A DNA stretch of 64,000 nucleotides from positions 496,001 to 560,000 of the forward strand of contig AP017959.1 in NCBI GenBank assembly GCA_002356215.1. The letters are read 5' to 3'. The translations under genes and the position numbers were made by a program. The stretch comes from [Synechococcus] sp. NIES-970. Its GTDB lineage: Bacteria > Cyanobacteriota > Cyanobacteriia > Cyanobacteriales > MRBY01. The notes under the pieces are model-generated. The model had not been told where the DNA came from. It saw only the letters and a list, made by a program, of their open reading frames with translations, and made no database searches. Positions 26,561 to 36,616 of this stretch are shown piece by piece (the first letter of the stretch is position 1; each line of letters starts with the position of its first letter).

Positions 26561-29500
26561 TTAAACATTGAGATATTCCTGCAATGGCTTCACATCAAGG
26601 GGGTGATCCTGTAAGGAACGAATTGCCGCCACTGTGGCCCTTGCCCCAGCCAAGGTAGTAATAATTGGCAGCTTATAGTCAAGGGCAGTACGACGAATCA
26701 TCCGCCCATCAGTTTGGGACTCTTCACCAGAAGGCGTATTAATGATGAACTGGATCCAGCCATTTTTCATCCAATCGACCACATGGGGACGGCCTTCATG
26801 GAGTTTTAAAACGAGTTCCACATCCTCAATACCGTTGTCTAACAAAACCTTGCGAGTGCCAGATGTTGCCACAACCCGGAAACCTAACTCAATGAGATCT
26901 TTCACCACTGGGACAGCCGCTTCCTTATTGCGATCATCCATGGAAACGAAGATTGTACCTTCGGTGGCAAGTTGTACTCCTGCCCCAAGTTCTGCTTTGG
27001 CAAAGGCTTTCCCAAAGTCCACATCGATGCCCATTACTTCCCCAGTCGATCGCATTTCAGGCCCGAGTAATGTATCTGTGCCCTCAAATTTATTGAAAGG
27101 GAGGACTGCTTCTTTCACGGCAATATGTTTGGTGATAATCTCACCGTCCACACCCAATTCATCGAGGGTTTTACCAGACATTACCAAAGAGGCAATTTTC
27201 GCGAGGGGGCGGCCCGTTGCCTTCGAGACAAACGGTACAGTACGAGAAGCCCGGGGGTTTGCTTCGAGGATATAGACTTGGTTATCTTTGACGGCATATT
27301 GAATGTTCATCAAACCGACGACTTTTAAGGTACGGGCAAGTTTGACAGTCCATTCGCGGATCGTGGTCAACACTTCGTCGGCAAGGGAGGTATGGGGCAG
27401 GGAACAGGCGGAATCGCCAGAGTGAATCCCTGCCTCTTCGATGTGTTCCATGATGCCGCCAATGACTACTTTGCCAGTGCGATCGCAGAGGGCATCCACA
27501 TCGACTTCAATGGCATTTTCAAGGAATTTATCCACCAAAATCGGGTGATCAGGTTCCACCTGCACCGCATAGACCATGTAATGTTCTAATTCTTCGTCGG
27601 AATAGACGATTTCCATCGCCCGACCCCCGAGCACATAGGAGGGACGCACCACAACGGGATAACCCACCCGGTTCGCCACCCGTTGGGCTTCGTGGTAGTC
27701 GCGGGCGATACCATTGGCAGGTTGAATAATATCGAGGGCATGGAGAATTTTCTCGAAGCGTTCGCGGTCCTCGGCGGTGTCGATCGCATCGGGTTGGGTT
27801 CCCCAGATTTTCGTTTGCACGGGGCAATCGGAGGCGTTGAGATATTTTTCCAACGGCACAGCCAGTTTCAGGGGGGTTTGGCCACCGAACTGGATGATCA
27901 CGCCGGCGGGGTTTTCGGCTTCGATAATATTGAGGACATCTTCCTTAGTCAGCGGTTCAAAATAGAGGCGATCGCTGGTGTCGTAGTCCGTGGAAACTGT
28001 TTCAGGGTTGGAGTTGACCATGATCGTTTCGTAGCCCGCATCACTGAGGGAGAACGCCGCATGGCAACAGCAATAGTCAAATTCGATCCCCTGTCCAATG
28101 CGGTTGGGACCCCCACCGAGGATCATCACCTTTTGTTTGTCGGAGGGGATTACCTCGGTTTCCGTGCCGTCGTAGGTGGAGTAGTAGTAGGGCGTAAAGG
28201 CTTCAAATTCGGCGGCGCAGGTATCCACTACTTTATACACAGGCACGATGCCAAGGGATTTGCGGTAGGCGCGCACCGCATCTTCATTGGTTTTGGTGGC
28301 ATAGGCAATTTGGCGATCGCTAAATCCCTGTTGTTTGATCACCCGCATATTTTCGGCAGAGATTTCCGTGAGGGAAGTCTGTTTCATGAAGCGTTCGGTG
28401 ACCAGCAAATCTGCCAGTTTGTCGAGGAACCAAATGTCGATCGCCGTCAGTTCATGAATTTCTTCGACGGTCATGCCCAATTTCAGCGCGTGGTAAATGC
28501 TGTAAATCCGGTCGGGGTTGGGCGTGCGCAGACTGCTAGACACATGGCTCAGGCTGGGTAAGGTTTCTTGGCGATCGCACCCAAAACCAAACCGCCCGGT
28601 TTCCAGCGAACGTAACGCCTTTTGGAAGGATTCTTGGAAGGTGCGCCCGATCGCCATCGCCTCGCCCACAGATTTCATTTGGGTGGTGAGCACTGGGGAA
28701 GACCCAGGGAATTTCTCAAAGGCAAAGCGCGGAATTTTCGTAACAACGTAATCAATGGTTGGCTCGAAAGAAGCAGGGGTTTTCTTTGTAATGTCGTTGG
28801 AAATCTCGTCCAGCGTGTAACCCACCGCCAACTTCGCCGCAAATTTGGCGATCGGGAAACCCGTTGCCTTGGAGGCCAAGGCCGAGGAACGGGAAACCCG
28901 GGGGTTCATTTCAATGACGATCACATCCCCATTGAGGGGGTTCACCGAGAACTGAATGTTGGAGCCGCCCGTTTCGACACCAATTTCCCGAATAATTTTC
29001 AGCGAATAATCCCGCAACCGTTGATATTCCTTATCTGTCAAGGTTTGGGCTGGGGCAACGGTGATCGAATCCCCTGTGTGTACCCCCATCGGGTCAAGGT
29101 TTTCGATGGAGCAAATAATCACCACGTTATCGGCCAGATCCCGCATCACCTCTAGCTCATATTCCTTCCAGCCGAGGAGGGATTTTTCCACGAGAATTTG
29201 GGACATTGGGGAACATTCAATCCCGAATTTCGCCATCTTTTCGTATTCTTCTTGGTTGTAGGCAATGCCGCCTCCGGTGCCGCCCATGGTGAAGGCAGGA
29301 CGAATAATCAACGGATAGCTGCCAATTTCTTCGGCGACCGCTTTGGCTTCATCGAGGTTGCTGGCAATGCCCGACGGACACACAGGTACACCGATCCGCG
29401 CCATCGCTTGTTTGAAGAGGTCGCGGTCTTCTGCCATCTCGATCGCCTCTAATTTTGCGCCGATCAGCTCCACATTGTATTTGTCGAGGGTGCCATTTTT

Positions 29501-29809
29501 TGCGAGGGAAACAGCCGTATTTAAAGCTGTCTGGCCGCCCATGGTGGGGAGTAGGGCATCGGGACGCTCTTTTTCGATCACTTTGGCGACAATTTCTGGG
29601 GTGATCGGTTCGATGTAGGTGCGGTCGGCGGTTTCGGGATCCGTCATAATAGTGGCGGGGTTGGAGTTCACCAAAACCACTTCATAGCCTTCCTCCCGCA
29701 GCGCCTTACAGGATTGGGTGCCAGAGTAGTCAAACTCACAGGCTTGTCCAATCACAATCGGGCCAGAACCAAGGATTAGAATTTTTTTGATGTCGTCGCG
29801 GCGAGGCAT
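26561..29809 (-). CDS. carB: carbamoyl-phosphate synthase large subunit
   Basis: CarB makes carbamoyl phosphate from bicarbonate, ATP and ammonia supplied by CarA, feeding arginine and pyrimidine synthesis. The 1082-residue protein shows the expected tandem duplication: two ATP-grasp halves, beginning with [22 protein letters not shown] (N-terminus) and [22 protein letters not shown] (about residue 560), with matching [11 protein letters not shown] and [11 protein letters not shown] segments. The C-terminal MGS-like allosteric domain includes [17 protein letters not shown]. It is monocistronic. argH for arginine synthesis lies nearby on the other strand, but they are not in one operon. Confidence 0.98.
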   Translation of the reverse strand: MPRRDDIKKILILGSGPIVIGQACEFDYSGTQSCKALREEGYEVVLVNSNPATIMTDPETADRTYIEPITPEIVAKVIEKERPDALLPTMGGQTALNTAVSLAKNGTLDKYNVELIGAKLEAIEMAEDRDLFKQAMARIGVPVCPSGIASNLDEAKAVAEEIGSYPLIIRPAFTMGGTGGGIAYNQEEYEKMAKFGIECSPMSQILVEKSLLGWKEYELEVMRDLADNVVIICSIENLDPMGVHTGDSITVAPAQTLTDKEYQRLRDYSLKIIREIGVETGGSNIQFSVNPLNGDVIVIEMNPRVSRSSALASKATGFPIAKFAAKLAVGYTLDEISNDITKKTPASFEPTIDYVVTKIPRFAFEKFPGSSPVLTTQMKSVGEAMAIGRTFQESFQKALRSLETGRFGFGCDRQETLPSLSHVSSSLRTPNPDRIYSIYHALKLGMTVEEIHELTAIDIWFLDKLADLLVTERFMKQTSLTEISAENMRVIKQQGFSDRQIAYATKTNEDAVRAYRKSLGIVPVYKVVDTCAAEFEAFTPYYYSTYDGTETEVIPSDKQKVMILGGGPNRIGQGIEFDYCCCHAAFSLSDAGYETIMVNSNPETVSTDYDTSDRLYFEPLTKEDVLNIIEAENPAGVIIQFGGQTPLKLAVPLEKYLNASDCPVQTKIWGTQPDAIDTAEDRERFEKILHALDIIQPANGIARDYHEAQRVANRVGYPVVVRPSYVLGGRAMEIVYSDEELEHYMVYAVQVEPDHPILVDKFLENAIEVDVDALCDRTGKVVIGGIMEHIEEAGIHSGDSACSLPHTSLADEVLTTIREWTVKLARTLKVVGLMNIQYAVKDNQVYILEANPRASRTVPFVSKATGRPLAKIASLVMSGKTLDELGVDGEIITKHIAVKEAVLPFNKFEGTDTLLGPEMRSTGEVMGIDVDFGKAFAKAELGAGVQLATEGTIFVSMDDRNKEAAVPVVKDLIELGFRVVATSGTRKVLLDNGIEDVELVLKLHEGRPHVVDWMKNGWIQFIINTPSGEESQTDGRMIRRTALDYKLPIITTLAGARATVAAIRSLQDHPLDVKPLQEYLNV

Positions 29810-29981
29810 AGGGCTACTGCGTTCACTTTCGAAATTGTCTCAATTATTCTATCTGCTCTGATGCCGATCCTTAACGCGATCTGGCGTGGATAGGCAGTCA
29901 AGTGAAATTTAGCTGACATCTATGGTCTTGGCGGGAAAAATTGATGACATCGCCCTCGCAACTTGTGATTCACTGGGGAAA

Positions 29982-30536
29982 ATGATGGTGCATTTTGAAA
30001 TTCGGCAAGCAACGGCATTGGATGGGGAGGCTGTTTCCACCGTAATCAAAAAAGCTTTTGGCGCAGAGGAGGGGTCGGCGATCGCCTCGCTGGTGCAAAA
30101 TCTCCTCGCGGATCCGACGGCTCAACCCAGTTTGTCTTTGGTGGCGATCGCCGAAACGATGATCGTCGGCCATATTCTCTTCTCAGCGGTCAAGATTAAA
30201 GAGCAACCAGACTGTCCGGCAGCAATTTTAGCCCCCCTGGCGGTCCACCCAGATGCGCAAAACCAAGGTATTGGTGGGCAGTTAATCCGGTCAGGTTTAA
30301 CCCAGTTAAAAACAGCAGGCTTTCATTTAGTGTTCGTCCTGGGCTACCCGGAATATTACAGCAAATATGGATTTACCCCGGCTAGTGCTCTTGGCTTAAC
30401 GGCGCCCTACCCAATTTCCCCAGAGCATACCGATGCCTGGATGGCGCAAGAATTAAAACCAGGGATTTTCGGCACTGTCCAGGGGGAAGTGATATGTGCT
30501 GATGCTCTAAATGAACCGCAATATTGGCAAGAATAG
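29982..30536 (+). CDS. GNAT family N-acetyltransferase
   Basis: A 184-residue single-domain GNAT acetyltransferase. The acetyl-CoA binding loop HPDAQNQGIGGQLI is at about residues 89-102, preceded by the strand AAILAPLAVHP. The YYSKYGFTPASALGL segment near the end is typical of the YhbS-like branch. The ATG at 29982 is placed after a GGGGA site; a second ATG directly follows. An upstream open stretch to 29922 has no ribosome site. The substrate is unknown. It precedes argH on the same strand by about 120 bp. Confidence 0.87.
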   Translation: MMVHFEIRQATALDGEAVSTVIKKAFGAEEGSAIASLVQNLLADPTAQPSLSLVAIAETMIVGHILFSAVKIKEQPDCPAAILAPLAVHPDAQNQGIGGQLIRSGLTQLKTAGFHLVFVLGYPEYYSKYGFTPASALGLTAPYPISPEHTDAWMAQELKPGIFGTVQGEVICADALNEPQYWQE

Positions 30537-30654
30537 CGCAGTTGCAACGCCAGGAATTTTGTGCGGATTTTCTGGCATGGGCCATTACGGGGCGGACTAG
30601 ATGAACTAAGATTTACCGAGAGTAATTCGACTTTTTTCGAGGGCAACATACGTT

Positions 30655-32040
30655 ATGGCAGAAGCAAAAAAAACCTGGAGCGATCGCTTTGATACATCTC
30701 TCCATCCGGCGATCGCCGTGTTTAATGCCAGCATCGGTTTTGACATTGAACTGATCGAGTATGACATTACCGGCTCCATTGCCCATGCCCAAATGCTTGC
30801 CCACACCGGGATTATCTCCCCTGAAGAAGGTGAAACCCTGATCAAGGGCTTAGAACAGGTGCGCCAGGAATACCGCGACGGCAATTTTCACCCCGGCGTC
30901 GAAGATGAGGATGTGCATTTTGCGGTGGAAAAACGCCTAACGGCGATCGTCGGTGATGTCGGCAAAAAACTCCACACAGCCCGCTCCCGCAATGACCAAG
31001 TGGGTACAGATATCCGCCTTTACTTACGGGACAAAATTCGCGGCATTCAGCAACAACTGCGCGAATTTCAGCAGGTTTTGCTGAACCATGCCGAAAACCA
31101 TGTGGAAACTCTCATTCCGGGCTACACCCACCTGCAACGGGCCCAACCGATTAGCCTTGCCCACCACCTGATGGCCTATTTTCAGATGGCCCAGCGGGAT
31201 TACGAACGGCTCGATGATGTTTATAAGCGCACCAACACCTCCCCCCTCGGCTGTGGCGCTCTGGCAGGGACAACGTTTCCCATCGATCGCCATTTCAGCG
31301 CGAATCTTTTGGGCTTTGACCGCATTTATCAAAACAGCCTCGATGGGGTGAGTGATCGCGATTTTGCGATCGAATTTTCCGCCGCCGCCAGCTTGATCAT
31401 GGTGCACCTGAGCCGCCTGTCGGAAGAGATGATTTTTTGGGCCTCGAAGGAATTTAGTTTTATTACCCTAAAGGATAGTTGTGCCACGGGGTCGAGCATT
31501 ATGCCCCAGAAGAAAAACCCGGATATCCCTGAGTTGGTGCGCGGTAAAACGGGCCGCGTTTTCGGTCATCTGCAAGGCTTGCTGGTACTGATGAAGGGTT
31601 TACCCCTCGCCTATAACAAGGATCTCCAGGACGACAAGGAAGGGATTTTTGACACGGTTAAAACGGTGCAGGGTTGCCTCGAAGCGATGACAATCTTGCT
31701 CGGTGAAGGGATTGAATTTCGGACCCAACGCCTCGAAGAAGCAGTGAACGAAGACTTTTCCAACGCGACTGATGTCGCCGACTATCTCGCCAGTAAGGGG
31801 GTTCCGTTCCGGGAAGCCTACAATCTCGTGGGGAAAGTGGTGAAAACCAGTCTCGCGGCGGATAAATTACTCAAGGATTTAACGATGGCTGAATGGAAAG
31901 CTCTCCATCCTGCCTTTGAGGAAGATATCTATCAGGCGATCGCCCCGAAACAGGTGGTTGCCGCGCGGAATAGTTATGGTGGTACAGGGTTTGAGCAGGT
32001 GAAACAGGCGATCGCTGATGCCAAACATTTAATGGATTAA
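30655..32040 (+). CDS. argH: argininosuccinate lyase
   Basis: ArgH releases arginine and fumarate from argininosuccinate, the last step of arginine synthesis. The 461-residue protein carries the fumarase/aspartase superfamily signature [12 protein letters not shown] at about residues 279-290, the [11 protein letters not shown] segment near 108-118 and [15 protein letters not shown] near 158-172. The gene is complete and ends [19 protein letters not shown] and so on to a TAA at 32040. Its last ~100 coding bases plus the terminator are repeated downstream in five further copies between 36.2 and 40.3 kb, associated with integron modules. Confidence 0.98.
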   Translation: MAEAKKTWSDRFDTSLHPAIAVFNASIGFDIELIEYDITGSIAHAQMLAHTGIISPEEGETLIKGLEQVRQEYRDGNFHPGVEDEDVHFAVEKRLTAIVGDVGKKLHTARSRNDQVGTDIRLYLRDKIRGIQQQLREFQQVLLNHAENHVETLIPGYTHLQRAQPISLAHHLMAYFQMAQRDYERLDDVYKRTNTSPLGCGALAGTTFPIDRHFSANLLGFDRIYQNSLDGVSDRDFAIEFSAAASLIMVHLSRLSEEMIFWASKEFSFITLKDSCATGSSIMPQKKNPDIPELVRGKTGRVFGHLQGLLVLMKGLPLAYNKDLQDDKEGIFDTVKTVQGCLEAMTILLGEGIEFRTQRLEEAVNEDFSNATDVADYLASKGVPFREAYNLVGKVVKTSLAADKLLKDLTMAEWKALHPAFEEDIYQAIAPKQVVAARNSYGGTGFEQVKQAIADAKHLMD

Positions 32041-32104
32041 TTCTGAGCTTAAGGGGGTATCGAGATGATGCTCCCTTTTTTTGTGATCAGGGGTGGCGAT
32101 CGTT
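31935..32104 (+). repeat. argH-tail repeat, parental copy T0
   Basis: The last 106 bp of argH with 64 bp of downstream DNA including the terminator. This is the reference for the five tail copies T1-T5. The downstream similarity to T2 continues to GGTGGCGATCGTT, directly before the attC-like site at 32109. Confidence 0.9.
32053..32082 (+). terminator. argH terminator
   Basis: A 9-bp stem (GGGGGTATC at 32053-32061, GATGCTCCC at 32067-32075, with two G-T type pairs) and a T7 run. Similar stems recur in tail copies T2 (about 36977-37006) and T3 (about 37819-37846). Confidence 0.85.
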
Positions 32105-32108
32105 CTTT

Positions 32109-32195
32109 ATTTAACGGCTCAAATCAGCGGCGGCAGACAACTTTGAACTCAGCACCAGCGGCTTTCAACCGTCTGCTGCATTTGAATTGTTAGCC
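32109..32195 (-). repeat. attC-like site next to argH
   Basis: An 87-bp imperfect palindrome. In minus orientation it starts GGCTAACAATTCAAATGCAG and ends CCGTTAAAT (a GTTRRRY core). Inner arms CAAATGCAGC and GCTGATTTG pair with one unpaired base, as L boxes of attC do; GCAGAC/GTCTGC extends the stem. The left core GGCTAAC is the complement of the GTTAGCC core in the attI-like site at 35028-35034. The site resembles the one at 9731-9818 in length and in several conserved positions. Confidence 0.65.
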
Positions 32196-32270
32196 AATGT
32201 GCCTAGGGGTAGCCTCTACTAAATCTCCTTTGCCCTAACCCCAACTTTTAAAATCCCTATGAATATTTGG

Positions 32271-32996
32271 CTACAGCATAGTTTTAATTTCGGGGTTGTC
32301 ATCTTCTAATGCTTTAATTATGGCAGTTATTCGATGTCCCTCATTGAAATAAATCTTGCCTACTCCAGGAGCAGGAGCAGGAGCATTATCAGCCCTGTAA
32401 TGTAATCCAATGATGTCCCATTTATCATCAAACAAAGGAGAACCGGATGATCCCTTTTCTGTGTCCGTCCAATATTGAATTATATTATCATCAAAAAATT
32501 TAATTCCATTATCTCGTATAGCAATTTTTTTGAAGCCTGCACCTGGGTGCTGAATTATGTTAACTCTAGAGTCCTCAAAAACCGTACCTAACGAACGTAA
32601 ATTGACTTTCCCTCTAGTTAAACCTGGAGTTCCTTGTACTGCGACTACTGCAACATCAAATGCCTCATTTGAGTAAAAGAACGTATCAGGATCAAGTATT
32701 ATCTTATCTGGAGTAGTCGATAGACCATCTTCATTTTGTTCAAAGTCAAATACGATAGAGTCTCCCGCAGCCCAGTCTGGCTGCCTCAACACATGCCAAT
32801 TAGTCATAATTAGACTATTTGCGATCAAAAATCCCGTTCCTTTGTGTCCAGGTATCACACCAATAGCTTTACTAAGCTCTAATCCTTTACGCAAGAACCA
32901 AGGATCCTGAAAATTATCTACTCCAACTACTTGTTCAACTTTTGGATCAGGAACAGATGAATCCTTCCAATCAATTATATCGTTGAGGCTTAGCAT
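32271..32996 (-). CDS. trypsin-like serine protease
   Basis: A 241-residue protein with the chymotrypsin fold residues in order: His68 in TNWHV, Asp114 in FDVAVV and Ser184 in GSSGSPLF. GTGFLIANSLIMTN before the histidine is typical of the Trypsin_2/V8-like branch. There is no signal peptide, so it should act in the cytosol. An AGGAGAAGG site precedes the ATG. It lies 39 bp downstream of the radical SAM gene on the same strand, so they are probably co-transcribed. A role in cleaving a peptide modified by the radical SAM enzyme is possible, and so is a protease arm of a defence system; neither is shown. Confidence 0.82.
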   Translation of the reverse strand: MLSLNDIIDWKDSSVPDPKVEQVVGVDNFQDPWFLRKGLELSKAIGVIPGHKGTGFLIANSLIMTNWHVLRQPDWAAGDSIVFDFEQNEDGLSTTPDKIILDPDTFFYSNEAFDVAVVAVQGTPGLTRGKVNLRSLGTVFEDSRVNIIQHPGAGFKKIAIRDNGIKFFDDNIIQYWTDTEKGSSGSPLFDDKWDIIGLHYRADNAPAPAPGVGKIYFNEGHRITAIIKALEDDNPEIKTML

Positions 32997-33035
32997 ACTA
33001 ATTTGACCTTCTCCTAAGTGATTTGAATAAAACTA

Positions 33036-34442
33036 CTATTTAGCCACAACAAGTTTTTTATTATGTTTTATATGCAATCCAGCAACTTGAGCTGCTGCAT
33101 CTCTATATGCTCTAAGAATGCGCCTAGGTATGTTTGGCGTTTTGTAATGTCCGAAGTGTGCAAATAATTCAGGATGGGTTTTTACCATTTCCACATGATG
33201 TGGAGATAATGTAATATTATCTTGGTTGAGATTGGAGTTCCATTTGTCAAAGCATACCACCTGATTTTTAACAATTTCAGTGCCAGGAATCGGACAGAGA
33301 ATAATCACTTGACTTCTTCGTGCACCTAGCGTCAAAAAATCACAATGCAGATCATAAGTTTGTTTAACATCAGACTCCGTCTCCCAAGGAAAGCCAATAA
33401 TTAAAGATGTTTCAACTTGAAAACCCAACTCAATGGCGGTTTTTATAGCGTCGATTTCTTTCTGTAAATTTGCACTTTTATTGACTTTTCTTAAGGTTTC
33501 TTGTGAGGCACTCTCCACTCCAATAAAAAGACCTCTACAACCTGCTTCCCACATTTTTTGTAAGTGCTCTTTTTTAATCCAGTCTAATTTTAGGCTGATA
33601 GCCCATTTATACAGATTACCTTCTTTGATCATTCCATCACAGAATTCCATGAACTGTTTTACAGGAACACCTACGTTGTCACCTATCAGTGAGAAGAAGG
33701 TTTCTTGCGTAACGTGATTTATTATTCGCATTTCATCCAAGAGCCGTCTCGCACTCTTCCTGCGAACATTAGAACCCCAAATTTGCCTTGTTGAGCAAAA
33801 GCTACATTGTAATGGGCAACCACGAGTAGCTTCTAAAGGTATCGCAAAGCTATCTCGGTCATGTTCTTTGACTTTGTTGACAAAATGGAAATAATCTGGC
33901 GCTTTTGTAATAAATGGCAATAAATCAAGTTCATCTATTATATTTCCTGAAATGAAGGTTGCATGACGTGTGCGAACTCCAGGGATTCCATCAAATGGAA
34001 AAGATTTATTGAACGGTCTATTAGTAAGTAATTGAAACGATACCTCCCCTTCTCCAACAAATATCGCATCTATGAAGCTAAAAGCAGCAAGAATACTTTC
34101 AGCTAGTTTCGTTACGTAAGGACCTCCCATTACTACCCACGATTTTGGGTAGAGATTCTTTAGTTGCTTTGCTATATCAATTGAGTAATGAGCAGAGTCA
34201 CAAATTGTAGAAATGGCATAAATATCATAGCCATATGTATCAGTGTGTTCTAAAAAGCATTCTGACACTTCTTCCGAGCACGAAAAAGTCATTGCCAACA
34301 TTTCCCGTGGAGGTTCTGCAATGTCTACCACAAACTGCTTTGAGTCTACAGATATAGCCTGTAGTGCCAACAATCCATATGGGACGTATGGATGAATGCG
34401 TCCATTAATGATATTAAACGAAGGAATCAGCAAGATTCTCAT
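33036..34442 (-). CDS. B12-binding-domain type radical SAM protein
   Basis: A 468-residue enzyme. The N-terminal ~150 residues look like a cobalamin-binding Rossmann domain (MRILLIPSFN, YDIYAISTICDSAH, WVVMGGPYVT, DAIFVGEGE). The canonical DxHxxG motif is not obvious, so B12 may be bound base-off by shape only or not at all. The radical SAM core has the cluster motif RGCPLQCSFC with Cys209, Cys213 and Cys216, and later GVESASQETL and IIGFPWETESD. Family members include methyltransferases, cyclases and RiPP maturases. It lies between a 64-residue peptide gene and a protease gene inside the integron, all on one strand. Substrate unknown. Confidence 0.85.
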   Translation of the reverse strand: MRILLIPSFNIINGRIHPYVPYGLLALQAISVDSKQFVVDIAEPPREMLAMTFSCSEEVSECFLEHTDTYGYDIYAISTICDSAHYSIDIAKQLKNLYPKSWVVMGGPYVTKLAESILAAFSFIDAIFVGEGEVSFQLLTNRPFNKSFPFDGIPGVRTRHATFISGNIIDELDLLPFITKAPDYFHFVNKVKEHDRDSFAIPLEATRGCPLQCSFCSTRQIWGSNVRRKSARRLLDEMRIINHVTQETFFSLIGDNVGVPVKQFMEFCDGMIKEGNLYKWAISLKLDWIKKEHLQKMWEAGCRGLFIGVESASQETLRKVNKSANLQKEIDAIKTAIELGFQVETSLIIGFPWETESDVKQTYDLHCDFLTLGARRSQVIILCPIPGTEIVKNQVVCFDKWNSNLNQDNITLSPHHVEMVKTHPELFAHFGHYKTPNIPRRILRAYRDAAAQVAGLHIKHNKKLVVAK

Positions 34443-34482
34443 GGCTTTAAAGGCGGTTATTGTATCGTCAACCGAATTTACA

Positions 34483-34602
34483 GGATGCAGCTCAAAGCGG
34501 GACGCTTTTGGAAGTCGATTTTCTGGCTAAAGTGACTGTAGAATTAGCTTAAGTTGAAAGCCCGAATCTTTGCCATACAAGCTGTCCCGCCTTAAGTTAG
34601 GC
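34483..34602 (-). repeat. candidate degenerate attC between cassette genes
   Basis: In minus orientation the stretch begins GCCTAACTTAAGGCGGGAC, a good RYYYAAC core followed by an arm that pairs with GTCCCGC near the other end (34493-34503). The expected right core is mutated to GAGCTGC. The 120-bp length and the pairing near the ends fit attC, but the centre is not clearly symmetric. Confidence 0.4.
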
Positions 34603-34610
34603 ACTGCGAC

Positions 34611-34805
34611 TTACCAAGCAAATGTGATACTGGGTTCTAAAGGTGCTAGACGTGCTATTTCTTGAAAAAATTCAATTTTTTCATCTTTTGTCAAATCAAC
34701 TTGAGCTTGCTCTTCGATCCGTGCACAAACTAGATGAAGTTCTGCAACCAGAACCCCATTTTGCTGAAGAGCTTCAATCATCTTATCTACATTTGGACTT
34801 GCCAT
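34611..34805 (-). CDS. 64-residue peptide, first cassette gene after attI
   Basis: A 64-residue acidic peptide with no recognised family. It has a strong AAGGAG ribosome site 9 nt before the ATG. The sequence is mostly helical (MIEALQQNGVLVAELHLVCARIEEQ, then DEKIEFFQEIARLAPLEP) and ends in SITFAW, an aromatic C-terminus. It has no membrane helix or signal peptide. As the gene closest to the attI-like site it would be the best expressed cassette. It lies 170 bp upstream of the radical SAM gene, so a precursor-peptide role for that enzyme is possible, but a separate cassette of unrelated function is equally likely. Confidence 0.6.
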   Translation of the reverse strand: MASPNVDKMIEALQQNGVLVAELHLVCARIEEQAQVDLTKDEKIEFFQEIARLAPLEPSITFAW

Positions 34806-35027
34806 GTTGGAATCTCCTTATCGAAGGTTTCAATAAAATACATAGAGCCTAACGGAACCCAGACCAGAAAAAATCACCTCCAACAAAATATAGTCAAAGT
34901 TGACTCAAACGTGAGTTGAATGTAAGAAAGACTTAATAAGAAGTCTCTTGCAACTCAAAACTACAACGCTACAGGAATTTTGTACGGCAAAATCCATGAC
35001 TAGGAAAAACATGACTATGAGGGTGGG

Positions 35028-35067
35028 GGCTAACTATGTATTATGCGGATGATTTCCGTATAAAGTC
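35028..35067 (-). other. attI-like site of the intact integron
   Basis: Minus-strand sequence from GGACTTTATACGG through CATCCGCATAATACATA to the core GTTAGCC (35028-35034). It lies about 115-155 bp upstream of intI and reads away from it, the normal attI position. It is closely similar to the site next to the third integrase copy (40087-40129), and its right part is similar to the sites at 39262 and 8794. The core departs from GTTRRRY at one position. Confidence 0.65.
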
Positions 35068-35183
35068 CTCTCTGTTACTTTTATATGGAAAGTTTCTGCA
35101 TAAACAGCCGAAAATGGGGTGTTATACAGAAAAAATCCGTATAATATTCCTTTAAGGGCAATATGCGGATTTCAAAGCTTTAT

Positions 35184-36152
35184 ATGACACCATCCCCACC
35201 GCGTAAGTTGTTGGATGTGGTGCGTGAGGTCATTCGTCTCAAGCATTACTCCTACCGCACTGAGCAGAGTTATCTGGACTGGATTAGGCGGTATTTGCGT
35301 TATCACAATGGTAAGCATCCCCGTGACATGGGCAAACCGGAAATTCAAGCTTTTTTGACTCATTTGGCTGTGGAGGGTCATGTTGCCGCTTCGACCCAAA
35401 ATCAAGCCTTGAGTGCGTTGTTGTTTCTCTACCGTAATGTGTTGGAAATTGAGATCGAAGGCATTTCTGAATTCGCTAGAGCCAAACGCCCGAAACGCTT
35501 GCCAACTGTCCTCACAAAGTCTGAAGTACAAGCAGTAATGCAGCATTTAACAGGGGTTGAGCGGTTGGTGATTCAGTTGTTGTATGGCAGTGGGTTGAGA
35601 TTGTCTGAAGCTTTGAACTTACGGGTCAAGGATGTGGATTTTGCCCAAAATCAATTGATTATCCGTGATACGAAGGGGAATGAGGATCGAGTTACACCAC
35701 TACCGAATACGATGCAAGTTGCGCTCAAAGGTCATTTGGAAGCAGTGAGAAGGGTACATCAACAGGATTTGGATTGGGGTTATGGTTCGGTTTATTTGCC
35801 CTATGCTTTGGCGAAAAAATATCCCAATGCCGATCGCAGTTGGATTTGGCAATATATTTTTCCGTCCTATGCCCTATCTCAAGATCCTCGATCTGGGGTG
35901 ACGAGGCGGCATCATCTTAGTGAAAGTTCAATTCAAAAGGCGTTAAAAAAGGCTGTTCAGCGTTCAGAGGTGTCAAAACGAGTGAGTTGTCACACCTTTC
36001 GCCATAGTTTTGCGACTCACCTCCTCCAAAATGGCTACGATATTCGCACCGTGCAGGAACTTTTGGGTCATAAGGATGTGAAGACAACGATGATTTATAC
36101 CCATGTCCTTAACCGTGGTGGCTATGCGGTACGTAGTCCCTTAGATGATTGA
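35184..36152 (+). CDS. intI: integron integrase (tyrosine recombinase)
   Basis: IntI recombines attI and attC sites to capture and shuffle gene cassettes. The 322-residue protein (from ATG 35184) keeps the tyrosine-recombinase residues Arg139 ([10 protein letters not shown]), Lys164, His270 and Arg273 ([13 protein letters not shown]), His296 ([10 protein letters not shown]) and Tyr305. All sit seven positions before the known catalytic residues of IntI1. The IntI-only insertion is present at about residues 195-245 ([35 protein letters not shown]) and separates it from XerC/D and phage integrases. An in-frame ATG at 35163 would add seven residues; the pseudogene at 39415 starts at the position matching 35184. 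Cassette genes lie on the opposite strand across the attI-like site. An argH-tail copy follows 48 bp after the stop. Confidence 0.95.
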   Translation: MTPSPPRKLLDVVREVIRLKHYSYRTEQSYLDWIRRYLRYHNGKHPRDMGKPEIQAFLTHLAVEGHVAASTQNQALSALLFLYRNVLEIEIEGISEFARAKRPKRLPTVLTKSEVQAVMQHLTGVERLVIQLLYGSGLRLSEALNLRVKDVDFAQNQLIIRDTKGNEDRVTPLPNTMQVALKGHLEAVRRVHQQDLDWGYGSVYLPYALAKKYPNADRSWIWQYIFPSYALSQDPRSGVTRRHHLSESSIQKALKKAVQRSEVSKRVSCHTFRHSFATHLLQNGYDIRTVQELLGHKDVKTTMIYTHVLNRGGYAVRSPLDD

Positions 36153-36199
36153 TCTTGTAGTGAAGGGATGAGGCACCATTAGTGAAACCCATGCTTGTA

Positions 36200-36297
36200 G
36201 AAGATCTTGCCCCGAAACAAGTGGTTGCTGCGCGGAATAGTTATGGTGGTACAGGGTTCGAGCAGGTGAAACAGGCGATCGCCGAGGCAAAGGTAAT
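36200..36297 (+). repeat. argH-tail copy T1
   Basis: About 98 bp matching the argH 3' end; in frame it would read [14 protein letters not shown] and on to QAIAEAK before diverging. It has lost the HIP1 palindrome at its left end (AGATCTTGCCCC instead of GCGATCGCCCC). It lies directly after the intact intI. Confidence 0.85.
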
Positions 36298-36310
36298 CGT
36301 TGGGGAATAG

Positions 36311-36616
36311 ATGATTTGGGACGGTTGTCAAAAAGGCGATCGCCCCAAATCAAAAACAAAAACAAAAACGACGTCTACTGTTTTAAAAATTGGCCCATAT
36401 CGTCTGTATTTTTTCAGTCATGAACCAAATGAGCCACCTCATATTCACATTGACCGCGATGCTGTGTCAGCCAAGTTTTGGCTAGAGCCAGTCAGTCTTG
36501 GAAAAAATATTGGTTTTAGTGCCAAAGAGCTACGAAAACTACACAAAATAGTGGAAGAACATCAAAAAACATTATTGGAGGCATGGTATGGGTATTTTGG
36601 CGATTCAGGCAGATGA
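36311..36616 (+). CDS. DUF4160 domain protein
   Basis: A 101-residue protein. After a Lys/Thr-rich N-terminal part (about 24 residues) comes the DUF4160 core: VLKIGPYRLYFFSHEPNEPPHIHI, then a KFWLEPV strand and the helix SAKELRKLHKIVEEHQKTLLEAWYGYF. The start is an ATG at 36311, right after T1; a later start inside the Lys/Thr stretch is possible. DUF4160 proteins usually pair with DUF2442 proteins, as here, and the pair is thought to form a toxin-antitoxin-like module. The reading frames overlap by 29 bp. Activity is not demonstrated. Confidence 0.82.
   Translation: MIWDGCQKGDRPKSKTKTKTTSTVLKIGPYRLYFFSHEPNEPPHIHIDRDAVSAKFWLEPVSLGKNIGFSAKELRKLHKIVEEHQKTLLEAWYGYFGDSGR

Noticed and set aside
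27683-28561. Long plus-strand open frame (292 codons)
   Set aside because: Antisense to carB; composition is typical of a shadow of a GC-rich conserved gene.
35184-36152. Integrase as a phage or XerC/D-type recombinase
   Set aside because: The IntI-specific insertion, the divergent cassette genes and the attI/attC-like sites favour an integron integrase.
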